Shown here in pieces: positions 31,325 to 40,061 of a stretch of 64,000 nucleotides of DNA. Position numbers and translations under genes: made by a program. The stretch lies in assembly GCA_902558885.1 (NCBI GenBank), contig CACEFQ010000007.1, positions 1 through 64,000 on the forward strand, in the 5' to 3' direction. The notes beneath the pieces are model-generated. The model ran no database searches. It saw nothing but the letters and a program-made list of their open reading frames with translations, and was not told where the DNA came from. Source of the DNA: an uncultured SAR116 cluster alpha proteobacterium. Its GTDB lineage: Bacteria > Pseudomonadota > Alphaproteobacteria > Puniceispirillales > Marisalimonadaceae. Position 1 is the first letter of the stretch; every line of letters begins with the position of its first letter.

Positions 31325-32470
31325 ATGGCTGAAGAAGATAATTCACAAGATAAAACCGAAGAACCGTCCCAAAGAAAATTAGATAAAGCGGCTGAGGACG
31401 GTCAGGTATTATCATCTAAAGAAATGTTTGTATTTACATCGTTAATAATGGGTTTAATGGTTCTATCTTCAATACCTTTTTTTGCAAGAGATTTTTTAGC
31501 AATTTGGAAGACATTTTTCTTATTTGATCTTGATTATATAACTAATATTTCTCCTGCCTATGGCATGAATAAATTGATTAAATACGTAATAAATATAACT
31601 CTAATTGTGGGTATTCCATTAATATTAATTATTTTAATAACTCAAATGGCTGTTGGAGGTATTAATTTTGCTCCAAAAGCTTTTCAATTCAAATCAAATA
31701 GGATTAACTTATTATCTGGATTAAAAAGAATATTTTCTTCTAAAGGTTTGTTTGAACTTATTAAGTCTTTATTTAAAGTTGGATTATTAGGTGGAATTAC
31801 ATTCTTTGTTATATATTTCAATATGAAAGATATTATAAATTTATCAGAACGTAATTTATATTCCGCTTTATCAAATCTACTATATAACTTCCCTCAACTC
31901 ACAATTGCCTTGTTAATTGTCTTGGGTTTTATTGCAATTTTTGATTTTATTTGGCAGAAATACCAACATGTAGAAAAATTAAAAATGACAATTAAAGAAG
32001 TAAAAGATGAGCATAAAGATACAGATGGATCACCTGAGGTTAAACAAAAAATTAGAAGATTGCAAAATGAAATTGCCAATAGAGCTGCTACTCAATCTGC
32101 TGCGCTAGATAATGTAAAAGATGCATCAGCAGTAATCACTAACCCAACTCATTTTGCAGTTGCAATAAAATATGAAGTGGGTTCAGAAGGTGCCCCAACA
32201 ATTTTAGCCATGGGAAGAGGAATGATAGCAGAAAAAATAATAAAATTAGCTGATGAAAATAAAGTTACAGTTTTTCAAAGCCCTTTACTTGCTAGGGCTC
32301 TTTATTTTACAGGAGAAATAGGAAAGGAAATTTCTGAAAATCTCTATTCAGCTGTTGCATCTGTATTAGCTTATATTTTTAAAATAGAAAGAGGAGAAGA
32401 AACTGATTATCCTGAATTTGAGATACCTGAGAATATGAGTTTCGATGAATATGGAAAAACAATTAAATAA
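31325..32470 (+). CDS. flhB: Flagellar export specificity switch FlhB
   Basis: The 381-residue protein starts MAEEDNSQDKTEEPSQRKLD, the canonical FlhB opening, so the ATG at 31325 (GGAA upstream) is used and an in-frame upstream start inside fliR is rejected. Four membrane helices follow, then the cytoplasmic domain with the autocleavage site NPTH (273-276, ITNPTHFAVAIKYE). FlhB switches from hook to filament export with FliK. It is the last recognised export gene in this run; flhA is not in the window. Confidence 0.97.
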   Translation: MAEEDNSQDKTEEPSQRKLDKAAEDGQVLSSKEMFVFTSLIMGLMVLSSIPFFARDFLAIWKTFFLFDLDYITNISPAYGMNKLIKYVINITLIVGIPLILIILITQMAVGGINFAPKAFQFKSNRINLLSGLKRIFSSKGLFELIKSLFKVGLLGGITFFVIYFNMKDIINLSERNLYSALSNLLYNFPQLTIALLIVLGFIAIFDFIWQKYQHVEKLKMTIKEVKDEHKDTDGSPEVKQKIRRLQNEIANRAATQSAALDNVKDASAVITNPTHFAVAIKYEVGSEGAPTILAMGRGMIAEKIIKLADENKVTVFQSPLLARALYFTGEIGKEISENLYSAVASVLAYIFKIERGEETDYPEFEIPENMSFDEYGKTIK

Positions 32471-32485
32471 ACTTATGGTGACAAT

Positions 32486-32710
32486 GTGAAGAAAAGAAAA
32501 ACATTCGGACAAATTATCATTACTGCAATGTTTATTTGGTCTGCTCTTTTATGTCATTTTGAAGCAAGTTCCCTTCGTGAAGTAGGTGATACTGCAAATG
32601 CTGCTTTATATTGGTTTTTTGGTTTTACAGCAGTTTTAGGAGCCTTTAGATTTAAAATTGCTGAATTAATATATGGATTAATTGAATTTAAAAATAAAAA
32701 TAAAAAATAA
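32486..32710 (+). CDS. Small membrane protein after flhB
   Basis: The 74-residue product has two hydrophobic segments (about residues 8-26 and 40-58) and basic ends (MKKRKTFGQ, FKNKNKK). The family is not recognised. The GTG start is 15 bp after flhB, so it is probably co-transcribed. A flagellar or membrane accessory role is only positional inference. Confidence 0.6.
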   Translation: MKKRKTFGQIIITAMFIWSALLCHFEASSLREVGDTANAALYWFFGFTAVLGAFRFKIAELIYGLIEFKNKNKK

Positions 32711-32721
32711 AGTTTGTAGCC

Positions 32722-32910
32722 GTGATAAAAAATATAAACAATCATAATAAAAGAGTGACCTGCCATGGATGCAATTATTTCTTCATTACTCACAAAAAAC
32801 AAAGACCGTGGGGATGCAAAAAATTTGGTTTTATTTCTAAATTTATTCCATCACTTGAAGTCTTTAGTACAACTGGTATGGAATGTGCATATAGAAAAGA
32901 GAAGAATTAA
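32722..32910 (+). CDS. Small four-cysteine protein
   Basis: The 62-residue protein has Cys14, Cys17, Cys32 and Cys55 in the pattern CHGCNYFFIT, PWGCKKFGF, IPSLEVFSTTGMEC. This resembles a family of ~60-residue conserved bacterial proteins often labelled, without good support, as uracil-DNA glycosylase. The cysteines could bind zinc. The start is GTG without a clear ribosome-binding site. It lies between two membrane-associated genes in the post-flhB block. Confidence 0.65.
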   Translation: MIKNINNHNKRVTCHGCNYFFITHKKQRPWGCKKFGFISKFIPSLEVFSTTGMECAYRKEKN

Positions 32911-32952
32911 GAATTTTATATTTGTTTAGTTTAAAACTATAGGAAAAATAAA

Positions 32953-33666
32953 ATGGATACAAAAATGGAAGCTGTTCAAGAAAGCATAAAATTAGCTTTA
33001 GACGCAGCAGATGCAGCGACTGATGTAACGTCAGAATATAATAAAGTTAAAAAAGCACACGAAAAATTGGAGGCTAAAGTGAAACAAATCCATAAATATA
33101 CAACGATCGTATTTTTATCATCTATTATATCAGGTTTAGTCGTGATAACTGTTAGTGCTTTTTTATTTATGCAATCCTCAGATAAATTGACTAATATGAC
33201 AGAAACAAGTAGGGAAGCATTAGTCGTTTTTGCAGAGAACGTCGATGGGGTAAACGCTTCACTGAAAAATTTAGATACTGCTATAAAAAAACAAGGAGAT
33301 TTACTTGAGGTTAACAAGAAATTGGTTGTAACTCTTGATAAAATAGAGAAAAGAGTTAAAACATCCAACCAAAATACAGTTGCAGAATTACAGTTAATTA
33401 CAAATACCCTTGTAAATGAATTGAATAAAAACTCTAAAGCAAGTATAGAAAATAATAATAAACTTACTGCAAATTTAGAAAAGTTAAATAAATCTAATAA
33501 CAAGTCTATCTCTAAGGCTATTCAACAAATCAGTAATAAAGCTATCTATAAACAAATCGTAGCTAACCAAGCAATACAAGCACAACAAATTTCAAAGCTT
33601 TTAAAACAAAACAATAATGTATTAAGTAAGATTGCTGATAAAACTAGTAGAATTAAATATCCATAA
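32953..33666 (+). CDS. Single-span coiled-coil membrane protein
   Basis: The 237-residue protein has an N-terminal helix, one membrane span (about residues 51-73, TIVFLSSIISGLVVITVSAF) and a long Lys/Asn-rich predicted coiled coil (~75-230). The family is not recognised. The layout, with most of the chain on one side of the membrane, resembles scaffold or methyl-accepting-like stalks, but no signalling domain is present. A run of AGGAAAA precedes the ATG. Confidence 0.65.
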   Translation: MDTKMEAVQESIKLALDAADAATDVTSEYNKVKKAHEKLEAKVKQIHKYTTIVFLSSIISGLVVITVSAFLFMQSSDKLTNMTETSREALVVFAENVDGVNASLKNLDTAIKKQGDLLEVNKKLVVTLDKIEKRVKTSNQNTVAELQLITNTLVNELNKNSKASIENNNKLTANLEKLNKSNNKSISKAIQQISNKAIYKQIVANQAIQAQQISKLLKQNNNVLSKIADKTSRIKYP

Positions 33667-33699
33667 TTTAAATCATGTTTATATAGTGAGTTTAATTAA

Positions 33700-34407
33700 A
33701 TGAATGAAGAAATTATAACTGATAAATCATTTCTACAGATTAAATCAATAAGAACATCTTCCAATGCATTTATAATGAAACTTAAAGAGGGTGACGTTAT
33801 TATAGCGCTAGATGGTGAAATGGTTCATAAGAGTTATGAGGAACTATCCAAGGAATTATCTGAGATAAAAGAAAAAAAAGTAATTACTCTATTTAGAGAA
33901 GGAGTTTTTTTTAATACTTTTATTTATGGCCCTTTGGGAGTAATTTGTGAAAATATAACATATGAAAAAATACCAGAATTAGAAATTTCAAATATAAATG
34001 CTCATTATCAAAAAAATGAATTTTATTTTTTATTTGAAGTTTTTAAAAAACCTGGAAGTGTCGCTATATTACTCAATACAATGCCTTCAATTCTTGCAAG
34101 TATTGCCCCACCTTTGTGGATGTTACAAAATAGGTTGTGGACTTTCTTTTGTATTACCATGGTATTTTACTTCATGCTTTTTATGATTTCTCCATGGTTA
34201 TTTTTCATAGGTTGGATATTAAAATCTTGGTATGTAGGAAATACTCAGATAGATCTTCTACGATTTTTTTATAGGCTGCACAATTATAGGTTAAGTTTAA
34301 GTTTTTGTGCTAGAAGTGAAAAAGAGGCTCAAGAAATTGCCAGAAAATTTGATGATAAAATTGATTTTTATTTCTCCTACTTAGAGCCAGTTATAATAGA
34401 AGATTAA
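33700..34407 (+). CDS. PDZ-like / DUF2628-like membrane protein
   Basis: The 235-residue protein begins with a small PDZ-like segment (about 10-75; GDVIIALDGE at 31-40, the usual PDZ carboxylate-binding neighbourhood). A membrane region follows (~130-175) with LQNRLWTFFCITMVFYF, then an amphipathic tail with RLHNYRLSLSFCARSEKEAQ, similar in pattern to DUF2628 proteins. No protease domain is present. Its last four bases overlap the convergent SDR gene. Function is unknown; it closes the post-flhB block. Confidence 0.6.
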   Translation: MNEEIITDKSFLQIKSIRTSSNAFIMKLKEGDVIIALDGEMVHKSYEELSKELSEIKEKKVITLFREGVFFNTFIYGPLGVICENITYEKIPELEISNINAHYQKNEFYFLFEVFKKPGSVAILLNTMPSILASIAPPLWMLQNRLWTFFCITMVFYFMLFMISPWLFFIGWILKSWYVGNTQIDLLRFFYRLHNYRLSLSFCARSEKEAQEIARKFDDKIDFYFSYLEPVIIED

Positions 34408-35126
34408 TCTAACTTAAATCTAATTAAATCAATTACCTCACCTTTATAAATTTTATTTGAAAAAATAATTTCCTTTATTTTTTCTGCTACCTCTTTTGGG
34501 TTTTGAAGATTATTACTATTTTCTCCAGGCATTGCCTGTTTTCTCATTTTTGTATTTGTTTTTCCTGGATTTATTATTGAAATAGACAAATTATTATTTT
34601 TATTCTCCATAGACCATATTTTAACCATGTGTTGAAGTGACGCTTTAGATATTGCATACGCACCCCAGAAAGGTCTTGGTTCATCAGCTACTGTTGACGA
34701 CAGAAAAGAAGCTTTAGGCTTATTACTATTTTTTAAAAGTGGCTCTAAAGATCGAATAAGTCTATGATTGCTAACTAAATTAACGTTTAGTACTTCAATG
34801 AACTCATCACTACTTTGGTGATGGATAGGACCAAGAGTTCCAAGAATTGCAGCATTCGATATTAATATATCTAATTTTTTCCATCTTTTAAATATTTCTA
34901 AACCTAATTTGTCAATACCAATGAAATCATTCATATCGAGTTTAACTAAAGTACATGAACCACCATCATCAACAATTATTTTTTCAGTTTTTTCTAAACT
35001 AGATAGAGATTTTCCGGTGATAATTGTGTGGTAATTATGTTTCGCAAGTGCAATGGCTGTTTCTGCTCCAATACCACTTCCTGCTCCCGTAATAAGAGCA
35101 ATTTTATTATTATTATTATTATTCAT
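34404..35126 (-). CDS. Short-chain dehydrogenase/reductase
   Basis: The 240-residue protein is a classical SDR: ALITGAGSGIG (cofactor-binding TGxxxGIG), SNAAILG for the NNAG block, the Ser of SFLSSTVADE, and the catalytic Tyr-x-x-x-Lys in AYAISKAS. Substrate is unknown; the pattern is closest to YciK-like oxidoreductases. The N-terminus is MNNNNNNK, encoded by six consecutive AAT codons. It lies 4 bp downstream of purF in the same direction. Confidence 0.88.
   Translation of the reverse strand: MNNNNNNKIALITGAGSGIGAETAIALAKHNYHTIITGKSLSSLEKTEKIIVDDGGSCTLVKLDMNDFIGIDKLGLEIFKRWKKLDILISNAAILGTLGPIHHQSSDEFIEVLNVNLVSNHRLIRSLEPLLKNSNKPKASFLSSTVADEPRPFWGAYAISKASLQHMVKIWSMENKNNNLSISIINPGKTNTKMRKQAMPGENSNNLQNPKEVAEKIKEIIFSNKIYKGEVIDLIRFKLD
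35106..35123. repeat. (AAT)6 trinucleotide tract at SDR N-terminus
   Basis: Six identical AAT codons follow the ATG of the SDR gene. Length changes would keep frame and alter only the poly-Asn tail. Confidence 0.8.
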
Positions 35127-35130
35127 TAGT

Positions 35131-36543
35131 TTATCTATTAAGTTTCAGAATTTCAGTCACATCTATTGGGTATTCACCTGTAAAACAGTGATCAGTAAAC
35201 TGAGGTGTATTAGAGTTTCTTTTTTCACATCCCATTGCTTTGTAGGTACCATTTAATGATAAAAAAAATAATGATTTAGCTCCAACTAATTCTGTCATCT
35301 CTTTTAAATTAAATTTAGAAGCAATCAATTGATTATAGTTTGGTGTATCAATGCCATAAAAATCTGGGTGTAAAATTGGAGGGCAGGAAATTCCTAAATG
35401 AACTTCCTTTGCTCCTGCTTCGTAAACCATTTTTACAATTTTGCTTGCTGTAGTTCCTCTAACAATTGAGTCATCAATTAGAATAACTTTTTGATTTTTA
35501 ATACATGATCTATTGACACTATGTTTAAGTTTTACTCCAAATTGTCTAATAGTTTGGGAGGGCTCAATAAAAGTACGACCAACATAGTGACTTCTGATTA
35601 TACCAAGTTCAAATGGAATTTTTGACTTCTGTGAAAATCCAATAGCTGCTGAAACACCTGAATCTGGTATTGGGACAACTACATCTGCAATTATATTGTT
35701 TTCAATAGCTAATTGTTCACCAAGAGCTTTTCTATAAGTATAAACTGTTTTATTACCGACTAAACTATCAGGGCTTGCAAAATAAATTCTCTCAAATATA
35801 CAAGGTCTTTCTGGGGTCTTTTTAAAAGGTTTTATAGACTCCGTTCCACTTTCAGTGATCACAATTATCTCACCGTTTTCTATGTCACGTACATATTTTG
35901 CTCCAATCATATCTAAAGCACAAGTTTCTGAAGCCAAAACAGGAGAACCATCTTTATCACCCAGAACTAAGGGTCTAATCCCAAAAGGATCTCTTACCCC
36001 AATAAGTTTTTTATTTGTTAAGATTACAAGTGAATAAGCTCCTTTTATTTGGTTCAGTGTATCAATTAGCTTATCAATTATTTTTTTCTTTTTTGATCGT
36101 GCAACTAACTGAAGAATAATTTCAGTATCAGATGAAGTTTGAAAAATAGAGCCGCTTTCAACTAATTTTTTTTTTATTGAAGAAGTGTTTGTTAAATTTC
36201 CGTTATGTGCGCATGCAAAGCCGCCAATAGCTAAATTTGCAAAAAAAGGTTGTAGATTTTCAGGTTTAGATTCACCAGTTGTAGAGTAACGTACGTGGCC
36301 TATGGCTGTTTTACCAGGAAGTTTAGACAAAATATCCTTATTGTTGAAATTATCTCCTACTAAACCTTGTTTACGTACTGAATGAAAAGCTTTCCCATCA
36401 AAACTTACTATACCTGCACCTTCTTGACCTCTATGTTGGAGTGAATGAAGTCCTAAAGTCGTTAGAACAGAGGCTTCTTTAGTCCCAAATATACCAAATA
36501 CTCCACATTCTTCTTTAATTTTATCATTTATTTTACAGTACAT
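35131..36543 (-). CDS. purF: Amidophosphoribosyltransferase PurF
   Basis: The 470-residue enzyme makes phosphoribosylamine from PRPP and glutamine, the first step of purine synthesis. The glutaminase nucleophile is Cys13 (EECGVFGIFG), exposed after removal of a short propeptide. LQHRGQEGAGI, GHVRYSTTG and AHNGNLTN follow. The phosphoribosyltransferase domain has the PRPP motif VILIDDSIVRGTT. Alphaproteobacterial synteny radA-cvpA-purF is present, with 24 bp between cvpA and purF. Confidence 0.97.
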   Translation of the reverse strand: MYCKINDKIKEECGVFGIFGTKEASVLTTLGLHSLQHRGQEGAGIVSFDGKAFHSVRKQGLVGDNFNNKDILSKLPGKTAIGHVRYSTTGESKPENLQPFFANLAIGGFACAHNGNLTNTSSIKKKLVESGSIFQTSSDTEIILQLVARSKKKKIIDKLIDTLNQIKGAYSLVILTNKKLIGVRDPFGIRPLVLGDKDGSPVLASETCALDMIGAKYVRDIENGEIIVITESGTESIKPFKKTPERPCIFERIYFASPDSLVGNKTVYTYRKALGEQLAIENNIIADVVVPIPDSGVSAAIGFSQKSKIPFELGIIRSHYVGRTFIEPSQTIRQFGVKLKHSVNRSCIKNQKVILIDDSIVRGTTASKIVKMVYEAGAKEVHLGISCPPILHPDFYGIDTPNYNQLIASKFNLKEMTELVGAKSLFFLSLNGTYKAMGCEKRNSNTPQFTDHCFTGEYPIDVTEILKLNR

Positions 36544-36567
36544 TATATTTTCCCAGAATTTTTTATT

Positions 36568-37104
36568 TCAAAACTCTTTTTTCTTCTCATTATCAAATTT
36601 TAATTCTTTATGATTAAAAAAACCTACCAACAATTCAGCAGAAGAATTTATGTATTTGAATGAAAATGCTTCAAGAAGCGTATCAGGTAAATTTTTATCT
36701 TTACCTATTAAATATAAAAATCCTAAATAGAATAAAATAATTAGTAAAAAACCTCTAAAGGCACCAAAAACAAATCCACAAATTTTGTCAAAAATTAAAA
36801 TCCCGTTTACATCAAATTTGGGGGACAACCAACTTGAGATAATACTAGATACAATCAAAGTTCCTAAAAATGGAAAACCAAAAGCAAGAAAATCTACAAT
36901 TATTTCTTGTGATATATGATCTAACAATTTTATTTTAAACTTTTCGAAGAAATTAAATGCTACAATCAAAGACAAAATCCAAGAAATAATACTAAATAAT
37001 TCTTTAACAAATCCTCTTAAAGTAGCTACTATGCAAGATGAAAGAATAACTCCAAAAACTATAATATCAATTATATTAAAATATAAATTATTAAAATATT
37101 CCAT
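36568..37104 (-). CDS. cvpA: CvpA family membrane protein
   Basis: The 178-residue protein has four hydrophobic segments and the CvpA pattern: IIDIIVFGVILSSCIVATLRG with FVKELFSIISW, and FDKICGFVFGAFRGFLL. It is an inner-membrane protein linked to envelope stress and colicin V export in enterobacteria. Its start overlaps radA by one base and it precedes purF. Confidence 0.92.
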   Translation of the reverse strand: MEYFNNLYFNIIDIIVFGVILSSCIVATLRGFVKELFSIISWILSLIVAFNFFEKFKIKLLDHISQEIIVDFLAFGFPFLGTLIVSSIISSWLSPKFDVNGILIFDKICGFVFGAFRGFLLIILFYLGFLYLIGKDKNLPDTLLEAFSFKYINSSAELLVGFFNHKELKFDNEKKKEF

Positions 37105-38471
37105 CAGTCTCTATTATCTTTATTAATTAATTCAACTAGGTCATTTAAAATAGTTAACTTGTTATAACGCATATCTTCATTAATTATAACTTTTTGTTTA
37201 GTAGGTAGATTAATTTTATTGAAACCTAATTTGTATGCTTCTTTAATTCTTAATTCTGGTTGATTGACTTTCCTGATTTCTCCTGAAAGTCCAACTTCAC
37301 CAAAAAACACACTGGAAAAAGATAACGGAATATTTTTAACAGAAGAAATTATAGCTGCGGCAACTGCTAAATCAGCAGCTGGTTCAAATAATCTTATACC
37401 TCCCGCAATATTCAAAAATATGTCCATATTGGAGAGATGAATTTTACACCTTGCCTCCAAAACCGCACATAACATAGACAGCCTTGATATGTCCCAACCT
37501 ACTATTACTCTTCTTGGAGTTGCTAATGTAGAATGAGTAACTAATGCCTGAATTTCTACTAAAATAGGTCTAGTGCCTTCTAATCCAGCAAAAATTGCAG
37601 TTCCTGATATGTTTTTTTGTCTATCAGACAAAAACATTGCAGAAGGATTTACAATTTCTTTTAAACCATTACTAAGCATTTCGAATACGCCAATTTCATT
37701 ATTAGCACCAAATCTATTTTTAAAACTTCTTAAAATTCTATATTGAAAATTATTATCACCTTCAAAGTATAAGACAGTGTCAACCATATGTTCTAAAACT
37801 TTTGGCCCAGCTATTGCTCCGTCTTTTGTTAGATGACCAATTAAAATAAGTACAGTATTTGTTTTTTTTGCAGCTATTATTAATTCATGTGCACTAGCTC
37901 TTACTTGTGATACAGTTCCAGGCGAGCTGTCTAATTGTGGTAAATACATTGTTTGTATAGAATCAATTATTAATACACATCTTTTTAGTTCTGAATTTAT
38001 TGTTATGGCAATGTCAGAAGCATTTGTTATCGATGCAAATTCTATATCATTATTTTTTACACCTAAACGCTCAGCTCGCATTTTTACTTGAGATAAACTT
38101 TCTTCCCCAGAAACATAGATACATTTTTCTTTTTGATTAGATAGATTCCCTACGAGTTGTAACAATAAAGTAGATTTTCCAATACCAGGGTCCCCACCAA
38201 TTAGAGTTACGGAGCCTGGAACAAATCCACCTCCAATAACTCTGTCTAGCTCGTTAAGATTAGTTTTAATTCTTGAGTACTCGTAACTTACATCATTCAG
38301 CTTTTCAAATTTTATTTTTTTTCCTGTTGATTTAGATAAAATACCTGAGGGTTTAGAGTTGTTTTCTTCAACTAATGTATTCCATTGATTACATTGTTCG
38401 CATTTACCGATCCATCTTGAGTAAACATTTCCACAAGATTGACAAACAAATTGTTTTTTAGGTTTTATCAT
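37104..38471 (-). CDS. radA: DNA repair protein RadA
   Basis: The 455-residue protein has the N-terminal zinc finger (Cys10, Cys13, Cys24, Cys27), Walker A GGDPGIGKST (~92-101), the RadA-specific KNRFG motif (SFKNRFGANNEIGVFEM) and a C-terminal Lon-like domain (FFGEVGLSGEIRKV). RadA is a branch-migration helicase in recombination. It overlaps mlaF by 4 bp and cvpA by 1 bp. Confidence 0.97.
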   Translation of the reverse strand: MIKPKKQFVCQSCGNVYSRWIGKCEQCNQWNTLVEENNSKPSGILSKSTGKKIKFEKLNDVSYEYSRIKTNLNELDRVIGGGFVPGSVTLIGGDPGIGKSTLLLQLVGNLSNQKEKCIYVSGEESLSQVKMRAERLGVKNNDIEFASITNASDIAITINSELKRCVLIIDSIQTMYLPQLDSSPGTVSQVRASAHELIIAAKKTNTVLILIGHLTKDGAIAGPKVLEHMVDTVLYFEGDNNFQYRILRSFKNRFGANNEIGVFEMLSNGLKEIVNPSAMFLSDRQKNISGTAIFAGLEGTRPILVEIQALVTHSTLATPRRVIVGWDISRLSMLCAVLEARCKIHLSNMDIFLNIAGGIRLFEPAADLAVAAAIISSVKNIPLSFSSVFFGEVGLSGEIRKVNQPELRIKEAYKLGFNKINLPTKQKVIINEDMRYNKLTILNDLVELINKDNRD

Positions 38472-39241
38472 TTAAAAAATATTTCTGAATTAATTGGTTT
38501 GATGAATTCCTGTATTTTTTTGTTAGCTGAATAAAACATTTCTTTTGGTGTGCCTGACCATGAAATAGTTTGCTTATCTATTAAGATGACTTTGTCAGCA
38601 ATTCTACATACTGATGCCATATCATGAGTAATTGTAATAGCACTTCCACCAACTGTTCTTACAGCTGTTTTAATTAACTGATCGATTAAACTTCCTGTCA
38701 CAGGGTCTAATCCAGAGGTAGGTTCATCAAATAATAAAATTTTTGGATTTCCACAAATTGCTCTAGCTATAGCAACTCTTTTTTGCATTCCTCCTGAAAT
38801 TTCAGAAGGATATAAATCTAAAATTTCAGGTTGAAGCCCTAGTTGTTTAATTATTGAAAATGCTAATTGTTTACCTTGTTTGTTATTCATTTTTTCTTTA
38901 TTAGCTGTTTTAAAAATTATATTTTCCCAATTTTTAAGAGAATCAAATAAAGCACCATGTTGAAAAGTAATTCCAAGATCTAGCAAAATTTTTTCTTTTA
39001 AACTTCTCTTTAAGTTTACCATTTCCGTGTTATTAATTTCAATTGATCCTTTATCAGGTTGTAATATGCCAATTATATTTTTTAAAAGTACAGATTTTCC
39101 TGAACCAGATGCCCCAATAATTGCAAGAGATTCTCCCTCGAGTAATTGAAAATTTATATTTTTGAGGACAATATTATTGTTAAAGCTTTTTGATAAATTA
39201 CTTACTTTTATTATGATTTTTTTATTTTTTCTTTTTTCCAT
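38468..39241 (-). CDS. mlaF: MlaF-type ABC transporter ATPase
   Basis: The 257-residue ATPase has Walker A GASGSGKSV, the signature SGGMQKRVAIARAI and Walker B ILLFDEPTSGLD. The SGGMQKR signature is typical of MlaF/Mkl phospholipid-transport ATPases. It pairs with MlaE to energise phospholipid movement between inner and outer membranes. It lies 3 bp after mlaE. No substrate-binding MlaD gene is adjacent. Confidence 0.93.
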   Translation of the reverse strand: MEKRKNKKIIIKVSNLSKSFNNNIVLKNINFQLLEGESLAIIGASGSGKSVLLKNIIGILQPDKGSIEINNTEMVNLKRSLKEKILLDLGITFQHGALFDSLKNWENIIFKTANKEKMNNKQGKQLAFSIIKQLGLQPEILDLYPSEISGGMQKRVAIARAICGNPKILLFDEPTSGLDPVTGSLIDQLIKTAVRTVGGSAITITHDMASVCRIADKVILIDKQTISWSGTPKEMFYSANKKIQEFIKPINSEIFFK

Positions 39242-39244
39242 ATT

Positions 39245-40030
39245 TTAACCAAAAAATAATGCTGTTATTACATATGTGCTTGTTAAAATCATCACGGATG
39301 AAATAACTACTGATGAAGTTGTTGCAAATCCAACTCCTTCAGCTCCTTTACTCGCATTATATCCAAAATAACAACTTACTATTGAGATTATTAACCCAAA
39401 AACAGCAGCTTTTACAGTGCCTTGTATAATATCAATTAGCTGTAAATATTCCATTGTTGCATATAGATATAGATTTGGATTAAAATTAAGTTTGTGGATG
39501 GCAATTACATAACCTCCTAAAATACCAATAGTATTTCCAATTAAAACTAAAACAGGTATACAAACTAAGGATGCAATTATTTTAGGTGCTATTAAATATT
39601 GCATAGGTCTAGTACCTAATGTTCTTAATGCGTCTATCTGTTCAGTAACTCTCATTGTTGCTATTTCTGCAGCCATTTTTGCACCTATACGACCTGCTAC
39701 CATCAAACCTGTCAAAACTGGTCCTAGTTCTCTAGTGATTGATGTTAAAACAATTCTTGCAACAGTAGATTCTGAGTTAAATTCAGTAAAGCCGTTATAA
39801 GTCTGTAGAGCTAAAACCATACCTGAAAAAAAAGTAGTTAGACCTACAACAGGTAATGAAAAATATCCAATATCAAGTATTTGTTGAAAAATCTTTTTTA
39901 AATACCAAGGTGGTTTGAATGCCCAATAGATAGCACTGCCAAAAAAAATAAAAAAATGTCCAATATTTGCGATAAAATTAATAAATTTTTTTCCTGTTGT
40001 GCCAAGAATATCTAAAAAAAGATCGAGCAA
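39245..40030 (-). CDS. mlaE: MlaE-type ABC transporter permease
   Basis: The 261-residue membrane protein has the MlaE features: TTFFSGMVLALQTY, the E-x-x-P-V-L-T motif in SITRELGPVLTGLMVAGRIG with AKMAAEIATMRVTEQIDAL, and GTVKAAVFGLIISIVSCYFGY. It is the inner-membrane permease of the phospholipid transport system. It lies 31 bp after alr, the normal alphaproteobacterial order. Confidence 0.95.
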   Translation of the reverse strand: MLDLFLDILGTTGKKFINFIANIGHFFIFFGSAIYWAFKPPWYLKKIFQQILDIGYFSLPVVGLTTFFSGMVLALQTYNGFTEFNSESTVARIVLTSITRELGPVLTGLMVAGRIGAKMAAEIATMRVTEQIDALRTLGTRPMQYLIAPKIIASLVCIPVLVLIGNTIGILGGYVIAIHKLNFNPNLYLYATMEYLQLIDIIQGTVKAAVFGLIISIVSCYFGYNASKGAEGVGFATTSSVVISSVMILTSTYVITALFFG

Positions 40031-40061
40031 ATTTAATCACCTTTATTAAAATTGATAAGAG

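Noticed and set aside
33998-34186. Open frame in a second phase inside the PDZ-like gene
   Set aside because: It overlaps a longer gene with a plausible domain; it shows no independent start signal.
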